From: Candidatus Colwellbacteria bacterium RIFCSPHIGHO2_02_FULL_45_17 | Lineage (GTDB): Bacteria; Patescibacteriota; Minisyncoccia; UBA6257; Colwellbacteraceae | Length of the DNA: 6,651 nt | Direction of reading: 5' to 3' | Assembly (NCBI GenBank): GCA_001817685.1 | Contig: MHIV01000031.1 | Span: forward strand, 1-6,651 | In this document: piece by piece, positions 1 to 4,312 of the stretch | How the letters are laid out: the number at the start of each line of letters is the position of its first letter | How positions within the stretch are numbered: position 1 is the first letter of the stretch | Notes under the pieces: generated by a model | Told to the model about the DNA's origin: nothing | What the model saw: the letters and a program-made list of their open reading frames with translations, nothing else | Databases searched by the model: none | Position numbers and translations under genes: made by a program

Positions 1-23
1 CCCTTTTGCGTTCGACATCTCCA

Positions 24-62
24 AAAACAGAAGAACCTCTTTTACAGAGGTTCTTCTGTTTT
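24..62 (-). terminator. Intrinsic terminator after the rplJ-rplL-tRNA-Val unit
   Basis: Positions 24-40 and 46-62 form a perfect 17-bp inverted repeat with a 5-nt loop. Read on the minus strand, the 3' arm ends in a run of five T (complement of 23-27), as expected for Rho-independent termination. It lies one base past the 3' end of the tRNA-Val gene, so it is the natural end of the minus-strand transcript. The plus-strand arm also ends in TTTT, so it may stop opposing transcription too. Confidence 0.85.
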
Positions 63-63
63 G

Positions 64-135
64 TGGGCGATGGAGGTGTCGAACCTCCGACCTTTCGGAT
101 GTGGACCGAACGCTCTACCGCTGAGCTAATCGCCC
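64..135 (-). tRNA. tRNA-Val, anticodon CAC (codon GUG), with C33
   Basis: A complete cloverleaf folds on the minus strand: a 7-bp acceptor stem GGGCGAT/ATCGCCC, D-stem GCTC/GAGC, anticodon stem TTCGG/CCGAA around loop TCCACAT, T-stem GGAGG/CCTCC with loop TTCGACA, and discriminator A. The centre of the 7-nt loop is CAC, so it reads Val GUG. Position 33, almost always U, is C here. CCA is not encoded. The gene follows rplL and precedes the intrinsic terminator at 24-62. The first two bases overlap a GC-rich hairpin repeat immediately upstream. Confidence 0.9.
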
Positions 136-155
136 TGCCCACCGGCAGGCAGGCC
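134..155. repeat. GC-rich palindromic repeat abutting tRNA-Val
   Basis: CCTGCC (134-139) and GGCAGG (144-149) form a 6-bp hairpin with a 4-nt loop, followed by a further partial copy of the arm, CAGGCC (150-155). It is much more GC-rich than the surrounding spacer. Related CCTGCC/GGCAGG elements are, in my recollection, dispersed repeats in Parcubacteria-type genomes, but that is memory and not a search. One arm includes the first two nucleotides of the tRNA. Confidence 0.5.
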
Positions 156-179
156 AGAGAGTACAGTACTGTACTCTCT
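156..179. repeat. 24-bp perfect palindrome
   Basis: The 12-base half AGAGAGTACAGT (156-167) is followed directly by its exact reverse complement (168-179). In RNA this would give a 9-bp stem with a 6-nt loop. There is no T-run on the minus side, so it is not a classic terminator. It may be an RNA processing or stability element between rplL and tRNA-Val, or a protein-binding operator-like site. Confidence 0.6.
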
Positions 180-182
180 TTC

Positions 183-206
183 AGAGGGTGCAGAATTGTA
201 CCCTCT
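183..206 (-). other. Hairpin at the rplL stop codon
   Basis: AGAGGGT (183-189) pairs with ACCCTCT (200-206), and a G-T wobble can extend the 7-bp stem. The hairpin covers two bases of the rplL TAG stop codon. Its arms resemble those of the palindrome at 156-179 (AGAGGGT versus AGAGAGT). No U-tract follows, so it is more likely a 3'-end stabilising or processing structure than a terminator. Confidence 0.5.
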
Positions 207-624
207 ACTGAAGCTCGGCTGTTGCGCCGGCTTCCTCGAGTTTCTTTTTGAACTCGTTTGCTTCTTCTTTCTTAACACCCTCCTTAATTACTTTAGGAGC
301 GCCTTCAACCAAGTCTTTTGATTCCTTAAGTCCAAGGCCAGTAATTTCACGTACGGCTTTGATGACATTGATCTTCTGTTCGCCAGACGCTTTCAACATT
401 ACGTTGAATGAATCTTTCTCTTCTACTTCAGCTCCTCCAGCCGCCCCTGCAACTGGTGCCGCAGCAGAAACGCCAAATTTTTTCTCAAGAACCTGGACTA
501 ACTCTGCTAGCTCCATTACTGAGAGTTTCTCGATCTCGCTGATAAGCTTCTCAAATTTCTTTGTAAGTGCCTCCATTTCAGGACTTAGCTTCTCTTGCCC
601 CTCTTCTTTTGTTTCTTCTGCCAT
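205..624 (-). CDS. rplL: Large ribosomal subunit protein bL12 (L7/L12)
   Basis: This is the ribosomal stalk protein, present as dimers on bL10, which recruits and stimulates translational GTPases. Dimerisation helices span about residues 14-50 with the family signature LSVMELAEL. An Ala/Gly-rich hinge follows (about 52-68). The globular C-terminal domain (about 70-139) carries the highly conserved INVIKAVREITGLGLKESK, which contacts the factors. At 139 residues it is longer than the E. coli protein (121); the extra 19 or so residues are an acidic/basic leader before the dimerisation domain. The ATG at 622-624 is the first start in frame, and AGGTA lies about 10 nt upstream as a weak possible ribosome site. 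It follows rplJ after a 63-nt spacer, the usual order. The identity is secure; only the exact start is open, because M17 is an alternative. Confidence 0.97.
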   Translation of the reverse strand: MAEETKEEGQEKLSPEMEALTKKFEKLISEIEKLSVMELAELVQVLEKKFGVSAAAPVAGAAGGAEVEEKDSFNVMLKASGEQKINVIKAVREITGLGLKESKDLVEGAPKVIKEGVKKEEANEFKKKLEEAGATAELQ

Positions 625-625
625 G

Positions 626-653
626 ATTTTAGTACCTAGTAACTAGTATCTAG
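626..653 (-). repeat. Tandem heptad repeats upstream of rplL
   Basis: On the minus strand the 5' side of rplL reads CTAGATA, CTAGTTA, CTAGGTA, then a degenerate CTAAAAT, i.e. three good 7-mer copies and one decayed copy ending two bases before the ATG. The copies differ only at positions 5 and 6. They occupy the place of the ribosome binding site. Function is unknown; it could be a short dispersed repeat or slippage product. Confidence 0.6.
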
Positions 654-677
654 ATTATTACTCTGAGTTCGACCTTG

Positions 678-703
678 TTTTTCACTTTTACTTTTCACTT
701 TTT
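678..703. repeat. A/T-rich CACTTTT-type short repeats at the rplJ stop
   Basis: On the plus strand a series of TTTTCACT/TTTTACT units runs through the rplJ stop codon (688-690), reading AAAAGTG/AAAAGTA on the minus strand. It therefore encodes the Lys-rich tail of bL10 and the start of the spacer. It may be simple-sequence drift or a short dispersed repeat. Confidence 0.35.
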
Positions 704-1176
704 CCTTTCAGTACGTACATTAATCCGCGAAGCGGCGCGGCTATAGTGCCGACTAATTGCGCTATCAACACTTCCCTCGACGGCAATGTCCCAATTCTAA
801 TAATCAAGTCTAGCGGAATTTCCACCTTCTCCCTTACATTAACTCCGCCGAGAATTGCAAAGCCTTCGTGAGTTTTGGCGAAGTTGTAAATTGGTCCTGC
901 GATATCCGTCACGTCTCCACGCGCAAACACTGCCGCGACTTGCCCTTCGAGTCCAGTCGGGTCGAAGTTTACTCCGCTGTCGTTCAAAATTATTTTGAGC
1001 AATCTTTTCTTTATAACTTTCATCTTGGCATTCGCCTCTTTCAGAGTCGTACGCAAAATACCAAGATCGCTTACGCTTGTTCCCTTGTAGTCTGTAAATA
1101 GAACAACACCGGATTCTTGCAAATCCTTTTTTCCTTCTTCAACGATATTCTCTTTTTGTACTCTTGTTATAGCCAT
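688..1176 (-). CDS. rplJ: Large ribosomal subunit protein bL10
   Basis: bL10 is the base of the ribosomal stalk: it binds 23S rRNA near the GTPase centre and carries bL12 dimers on its C-terminal helix. The 162-residue product begins MAITRVQKENIVEE. It shows the RNA-binding segment VLFTDYKGTSVSDL (about 25-38) with the following basic helix around MKVIKKRLLK. It ends with the bL12-binding helix LPSREVLIAQLVGTIAAPL and a Lys-rich tail. The ATG at 1174-1176 is chosen because homology begins there. The 37 extra codons upstream lie in the leader RNA, and their first ATG is before the predicted transcription start. No Shine-Dalgarno is visible: the start codon follows directly on seven U residues of a putative attenuator. 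The gene forms an operon with rplL, as in nearly all bacteria. Confidence 0.97.
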   Translation of the reverse strand: MAITRVQKENIVEEGKKDLQESGVVLFTDYKGTSVSDLGILRTTLKEANAKMKVIKKRLLKIILNDSGVNFDPTGLEGQVAAVFARGDVTDIAGPIYNFAKTHEGFAILGGVNVREKVEIPLDLIIRIGTLPSREVLIAQLVGTIAAPLRGLMYVLKGKSEK

Positions 1177-1201
1177 AAAAAAACTGCGCACAAAACCGCA
1201 G
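1177..1201 (-). terminator. Putative transcription attenuator just before rplJ
   Basis: On the minus strand CTGCG (complement of 1197-1201) pairs with CGCAG (complement of 1184-1188) across an 8-nt loop, and seven T follow (complement of 1177-1183), running straight into the rplJ ATG. The 5-bp stem is short, but the U-tract is complete. Terminated transcripts would end at the start codon. In Bacillus subtilis rplJL is known to be controlled by L10-dependent attenuation; that the same holds here is inferred. Confidence 0.6.
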
Positions 1202-1283
1202 AAATTTCTTACACTTAGGCAGGTCTTACTTGCCCCTTCGTGCTTTAGCGAAGTGGGGTTGTGCCCGCTGTCTGCAGTGATGT
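1177..1283 (-). promoter_or_regulatory. Ribosomal protein L10 leader RNA
   Basis: The approximately 107-nt 5' UTR of rplJ folds like the known L10 leader, the mRNA site bound by the L10(L12) complex for autoregulation. The P1 stem pairs CACT (1276-1279) with AGTG (1212-1215) and GCGGG (1264-1268) with CCTGC (1219-1223). They are separated by an asymmetric internal loop with GCAGACA on one side and CTAA on the other, resembling the leader's kink-turn. An upper hairpin CCC-A-CTTCG / CGAAG-GGG lies at 1233-1258 with one bulged base. The segments AGACAGCGGG and CCTGCCTAAG are as I remember them from this family. It lies between a strong promoter and the attenuator. Confidence 0.85.
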
Positions 1284-1289
1284 TCAAGT

Positions 1290-1317
1290 AGTATAACCGA
1301 CTAGCTCAATCCGTCAA
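1290..1317 (-). promoter_or_regulatory. Sigma70-type promoter of rplJ-rplL
   Basis: On the minus strand TTGACG (complement of 1312-1317) and TATACT (complement of 1290-1295) are separated by 16 bp, close to the TTGACA/TATAAT consensus. The predicted start is near 1283, just ahead of the L10 leader P1 stem. This fit supports both calls. Confidence 0.8.
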
Positions 1318-1344
1318 CCCATTCGGCAAGCTCAGGGTCAACCC
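1313..1344. repeat. Repeat element with terminal GTCAACCC copies
   Basis: GTCAACCC occurs at 1313-1320 and again at 1337-1344 around TTCGGCAAGCTCA. An internal ACCC...GGGT pairing makes it hairpin-forming. It resembles the CCTGAGCTTG(T/C)CGAAGGG-type short repeat I recall from many bacterial genomes; this is from memory, not a search. It supplies the stop codon region of the phosphoribosyltransferase gene (TGA at 1338-1340) on one side and most of the -35 hexamer of the rplJ promoter on the other. Confidence 0.5.
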
Positions 1345-1967
1345 CTCGATTCTCCGAGTAGGCGCACTACCTCCTCGTCGGACACCTGCTCGAAGCTGTT
1401 GTAATAGGCTCCAACGGCTCCGAGATATACTTCCGGGATTTGGAGCGCAATGAACTTATCCACGCTTTTTTCTATTTCATCTGCAACGTCTTCCGGGGCA
1501 ACCGAGACTGCAACAATTATTTTCGCGGGATTTTCGTGCTTCACCTCTTCAATCGCAAGCCGCAATGTAAGCCCAGTAGCAATGCCATCGTCAACTATAA
1601 TAACTGTTTTTCCTTTTAAGTTTTGCTTTTTACCTTTCAGATATAACTTTCTTCTTCTCTCTGCTTCCTCTTGTTCTTCTGCCACTGTTTTATTAAACCA
1701 TTCTTTATCAATACGAGAACGCTCCTCCTCATTGCAAAGCATATGACCGTCTTCCGCTACCGCGCAGATTGCGTATTCTGGGCTTGTCGGATGACCAATT
1801 TTCCTTGTGATTATTAAATCGAGTGGAGCGCCCAAGTGTTTCGCGATTTCATATCCTAAAACCACTCCTCCTCTCGGAAGTGCAAGTACAACAACGCCTT
1901 CACCATTAAACCTCTCCAGTTTCTCCGCTAGCTTTTTTCCGGCCTCTTCTCTGTTTTCGAAACGCAT
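1338..1967 (-). CDS. Predicted phosphoribosyltransferase (COG1926-like)
   Basis: This is a 209-residue type I phosphoribosyltransferase-fold protein, presumably cytoplasmic. The PRPP-binding signature is VIIVDDGIATGLT at about residues 122-134: hydrophobic strand, two acidic residues, then the phosphate loop. Upstream, LALPRGGVVLGYEIA (28-42) and the following LDLIITRKIGHP are typical of the COG1926 predicted phosphoribosyltransferases, where the PRGG loop is near the pyrophosphate site. The acceptor substrate of this family is not firmly known, and nothing here identifies it. The ATG at 1965-1967 overlaps the stop codon of the SGNH hydrolase by one base (TAATG), so translation is probably coupled. 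The last codons run into the repeat at 1313-1344. The family call is firm; the biochemical role is not. Confidence 0.88.
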   Translation of the reverse strand: MRFENREEAGKKLAEKLERFNGEGVVVLALPRGGVVLGYEIAKHLGAPLDLIITRKIGHPTSPEYAICAVAEDGHMLCNEEERSRIDKEWFNKTVAEEQEEAERRRKLYLKGKKQNLKGKTVIIVDDGIATGLTLRLAIEEVKHENPAKIIVAVSVAPEDVADEIEKSVDKFIALQIPEVYLGAVGAYYNSFEQVSDEEVVRLLGESRG

Positions 1968-2569
1968 TAGACGTATCCGAGAGTCTCTAGTTCGGCTTTT
2001 ACTTTCTCAAATATTTTCTGATGACCATTCGCGTTTGGATGGAGTCCATCAGCTAAGTCGTCAATATCAACAACTTCTGATAAGTCTATATACGCAACTC
2101 CCTCTTTGTTTGCAACGTCTCTTATAATTCTGTCGTACTCATCCAGCTTACTGTTTGTGTAGTGGAGGTCTTCATACCATGGGACAGGTGTTGTTTTTGA
2201 TTCATCAGCCCTAGTGAGACCGACGAATACAATTTTTTTAGTATATTCCATTGCCAGCTCAATTAGCTTTTCTAGGTTTTTCTTAAATGTGTCTTGCGTA
2301 GTAATCATTTTGTCTTCTGATTTAATAAATGAGGCATCGTTTGTGCCGATGGAGAAAACAATGACCTCTGGGTGCCTTGGTTTGGACTCTCCATCGAACC
2401 TTTCAAGCAATTCCTGCGTGCTGTCACCAGATATTCCTGACTCGAAGATACTAGTGTCTCTTTCGGTCGGATTATTGAAGTAGTGAATACGTAGTCTCGT
2501 GACCCACCCACCTTTTTCAAGGTCTTTATGTCCCCTAACGAGACTGTCCCCAAAAATTAGTACGTGCAT
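1967..2569 (-). CDS. SGNH/GDSL-family hydrolase
   Basis: This 200-residue serine esterase/lipase-like hydrolase has all the family blocks. Block I is IFGDSLVRG (5-13) with the nucleophile Ser9. Block II is GISGDS (45-50), with the oxyanion Gly48. Block III is SIGTNDAS (73-80), with the oxyanion Asn77. Block V is DGLHPN (174-179), with the catalytic Asp174/His177 pair. There is no signal peptide, because block I starts at residue 5, so it is probably cytoplasmic. The family includes esterases, lysophospholipases and carbohydrate acetylesterases; the substrate cannot be told from sequence. The start ATG lies 3 nt after the rpmG TAA, which is followed by a second in-frame TAA, and no Shine-Dalgarno is visible. 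It is co-transcribed with rpmG and the phosphoribosyltransferase gene. Confidence 0.92.
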   Translation of the reverse strand: MHVLIFGDSLVRGHKDLEKGGWVTRLRIHYFNNPTERDTSIFESGISGDSTQELLERFDGESKPRHPEVIVFSIGTNDASFIKSEDKMITTQDTFKKNLEKLIELAMEYTKKIVFVGLTRADESKTTPVPWYEDLHYTNSKLDEYDRIIRDVANKEGVAYIDLSEVVDIDDLADGLHPNANGHQKIFEKVKAELETLGYV

Positions 2570-2572
2570 TTA

Positions 2573-2746
2573 TTATCGCGTCTTGGCTTCCTTGTGGATC
2601 GTGTGCTTTTTGCACCACTTGCAGTACTTTTTGTACTCGATCTTTCTCTCAACGGTTTTCTTATTCTTTCGGGTATAGTAATTCTTCCTATTACAGTTAG
2701 TACACTTTAACGTTATTAGTTTTTCCGTAAATGTTGATTTTGACAT
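2573..2746 (-). CDS. rpmG: Large ribosomal subunit protein bL33
   Basis: This short gene translates to 57 residues beginning MSKSTFTEKLITLKC and ending KHTIHKEAKTR. The core has two CxxC pairs, C15/C18 and C42/C45, the zinc-binding form of bL33, with the usual basic NYYTRKNKK segment and the YCxWCxKHTxHKE end. It belongs to the 50S subunit near the E site. The ATG at 2744-2746 lies 11 nt downstream of tRNA-Thr(GGU), and there is no clear Shine-Dalgarno in that gap. Two tandem TAA stops follow. rpmG next to tRNA genes is common in bacteria. The length and motifs leave little doubt. Confidence 0.95.
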   Translation of the reverse strand: MSKSTFTEKLITLKCTNCNRKNYYTRKNKKTVERKIEYKKYCKWCKKHTIHKEAKTR

Positions 2747-2757
2747 GTCTATTACTG

Positions 2758-2830
2758 AGCCGACGGCCGGAATTGAACCGGCGACCTACTCCCTACCAAG
2801 GAGTTGCTCTACCGACTGAGCTACGTCGGC
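2758..2830 (-). tRNA. tRNA-Thr, anticodon GGT (codon ACC)
   Basis: The minus strand folds as acceptor GCCGACG/CGTCGGC, D-stem GCTC/GAGC, anticodon stem ACTCC/GGAGT with loop TTGGTAG (anticodon GGT, normal U33), and T-stem GCCGG/CCGGC with loop TTCAATT. The discriminator is U, as is common for bacterial tRNA-Thr. CCA is not encoded. It lies 14 nt after the murC stop and 11 nt before rpmG, so it is probably excised from a longer transcript. Confidence 0.96.
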
Positions 2831-2844
2831 GAACGATACCTATG

Positions 2845-4137
2845 TTATAAAAGCTTCGACCTGAAATATTTTCTAACGTCCTTATCTATATCGCCAGCCC
2901 CCATAAAGACCACCAGTTGGTCTCCGATGAGTTTAAGTGCTTCCTCAAAACTTTGCAAGTAATGTACGCCTTGTACTCGCCCACTTTTGCTGTTTTTCTC
3001 TTCAATTGCGCGCGCGAGGTCATCACTCGTTTTCCCTTTGACGCCCTCCCTACCAGCAACCTCGTAGGCGGGTAAAAGTACCAGCTCATCGACGCTATCG
3101 AATGCACCTATAAAGTCGCTGAAAAGCGCTTCTAGGCGCTTAGCTTGATGTGGCTGATAGACGAGAAGAAACTTCCTTTCAGGGTATTTTTCTTTTAGGG
3201 CTTTGGCTGTGGCTTTGATCTCTGTCGGATGGTGCCCGTAGTCAGAGTAGAAAATCGCGCCCTCATATCCACTTATCGGCTCGATCTCCTCCCTCCTGCG
3301 CCAGGCTCCCCTGTAGCTCTTGAGTGCCCTCTCGGCGATACCTTTTTCAACGCCGATGACTTTTGCCACTTGCCAAGCGGCTTCTGCATTTATCTGATTA
3401 AATTCTCCAGGCACCCCAAGATCCCAATCTCCCCTATCGAAATAAATTATTTTGCCCTGGTATCCCAGCGCAATTTTTTCTGAATTAATGTCGTTCTTAT
3501 TCAGAATAGCTGTTGAATCTTTATCTAAATTCTTCACGTACTGATTGAAAGCTCCAACCACTCCGTCAATATCGTGGAACACATCCAAATGTTCAGCATC
3601 CACATTGGTTATTACAACTACGCTAGGTCTGTAGTTAAGAAACGACCTATCGTATTCATCTGCTTCAATCAATAGATATTTCCCGCCTCCAGATCTGAAG
3701 TTTGAGCCGCCGAATTCTTTGAGAAGTGTTCCTATTATCACGATCGGATCGAGTCCTGCCTCAATCATGATGAGTGCGAGCATCGCCGTCGTTGTGCCTT
3801 TGCCGTGCGAACCCGAGACTGCAATTGTAAAATACTCCCTCGTTAATTCTGCTAGAGTCTCTGCATAAGTTGATGCTTTTATATTCAACTTTTCTGCTTT
3901 TTTAAGTTCGGGGTTGCCGCTACCGACAGCCGCAGAGAAAACAACTCTCTCTGTATCGTTTTTCAAATTTGCCTCGGAGTGTCCAATGTTTATTTCAATT
4001 CCTTCACTTGCTAATGCTTTGGTGATGTCGGATTCCGCAAGATCAGAGCCAGAGACCCTCCACCCATCTGAAAAATAAAAACGCGCCAAAGCGCTCATTC
4101 CGATTCCCCCTATGCCGACGAAGTGAATCTTTTTCAT
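2845..4137 (-). CDS. murC: UDP-N-acetylmuramate--L-alanine ligase
   Basis: This ATP-dependent ligase adds L-alanine to UDP-MurNAc, the first step of the peptidoglycan stem peptide, in the cytoplasm. The N-terminal Rossmann-like domain begins FVGIGGIGMSALA (6-18). The central ATP-binding domain has SGSHGKGTTTAM (108-119), EADEYDRSFL (158-167) and VVITNVDAEHLDVF (174-187). The C-terminal domain has YSDYGHHPTEIKAT (297-310), YQPHQAKRL (327-335) and FMGAGDID (411-418). At 430 residues it is shorter than E. coli MurC (491). The P-loop reads GKGTT rather than the usual GKTTT of MurC, a pattern seen in FolC. The ATG at 4135-4137 begins the conserved KKIHFVGIGG start and lies only 4 nt after the tRNA CCA. 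The related ligase Mpl is an alternative, but the position and the GHHPTEIKAT motif favour MurC. Confidence 0.93.
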   Translation of the reverse strand: MKKIHFVGIGGIGMSALARFYFSDGWRVSGSDLAESDITKALASEGIEINIGHSEANLKNDTERVVFSAAVGSGNPELKKAEKLNIKASTYAETLAELTREYFTIAVSGSHGKGTTTAMLALIMIEAGLDPIVIIGTLLKEFGGSNFRSGGGKYLLIEADEYDRSFLNYRPSVVVITNVDAEHLDVFHDIDGVVGAFNQYVKNLDKDSTAILNKNDINSEKIALGYQGKIIYFDRGDWDLGVPGEFNQINAEAAWQVAKVIGVEKGIAERALKSYRGAWRRREEIEPISGYEGAIFYSDYGHHPTEIKATAKALKEKYPERKFLLVYQPHQAKRLEALFSDFIGAFDSVDELVLLPAYEVAGREGVKGKTSDDLARAIEEKNSKSGRVQGVHYLQSFEEALKLIGDQLVVFMGAGDIDKDVRKYFRSKLL

Positions 4138-4141
4138 CTCT

Positions 4142-4217
4142 TGGAGCCACCTCGCGGATTCGAACCGCGGACCTACAGTTTACAAAACTGTTGCTCTACC
4201 AGCTGAGCTAAGGTGGC
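4142..4217 (-). tRNA. tRNA-Thr, anticodon TGT (codon ACA), CCA encoded
   Basis: The minus strand folds as acceptor GCCACCT/AGGTGGC, D-stem GCTC/GAGC, anticodon stem ACAGT/ACTGT with loop TTTGTAA (anticodon TGT, U33 present), T-stem CGCGG/CCGCG with loop TTCGAAT, discriminator U, and a genomically encoded CCA (4142-4144). The other two tRNA genes in the window do not encode CCA. It leads the unit that continues into murC, with 4 nt between CCA and ATG. Confidence 0.97.
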
Positions 4218-4230
4218 AATTAGTGCTCTG

Positions 4231-4236
4231 ATTATA
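4231..4236 (-). promoter_or_regulatory. -10 element for tRNA-Thr(UGU)-murC unit
   Basis: A perfect TATAAT occurs on the minus strand 13 bp before the tRNA 5' end, which predicts a start about 6-7 nt ahead of the tRNA. No good -35 hexamer is seen 16-18 bp upstream (the region is A/C-rich), so it is weak or depends on other contacts. Confidence 0.55.
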
Positions 4237-4312
4237 CACTTTGCGGGACTTTTTGGGGTTTCAGCCGTAAACAGTTTATCGAAGGAAGACACTGGTGAAT
4301 TGGGAAGGTAAG

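Noticed and set aside
10..22. Possible tRNA T-arm remnant: GTTCGACATCTCC resembles the 3' T-arm of the tRNA-Val gene
   Set aside because: It is only 13 bases with one mismatch and no 5' stem arm, so chance is likely; an attachment site is not supported.
6..251. Plus-strand open frame of 81 codons across the tRNA-Val region
   Set aside because: It runs through the terminator, the antisense of a tRNA and repeats, and has no recognisable protein features.
1177..1287. Upstream in-frame extension of bL10 by 37 codons
   Set aside because: Its ATG lies ahead of the predicted transcription start and its codons coincide with the L10 leader structure; homology starts at the ATG at 1176.
2845..2870. 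TATAAC at the murC stop as a promoter for tRNA-Thr(GGU)
   Set aside because: No -35 hexamer at suitable spacing; read-through from murC explains expression.
4218..4312. Search for a terminator after the RelA/SpoT-like gene
   Set aside because: No stem with a T-run is apparent on the minus strand, so no terminator is called.
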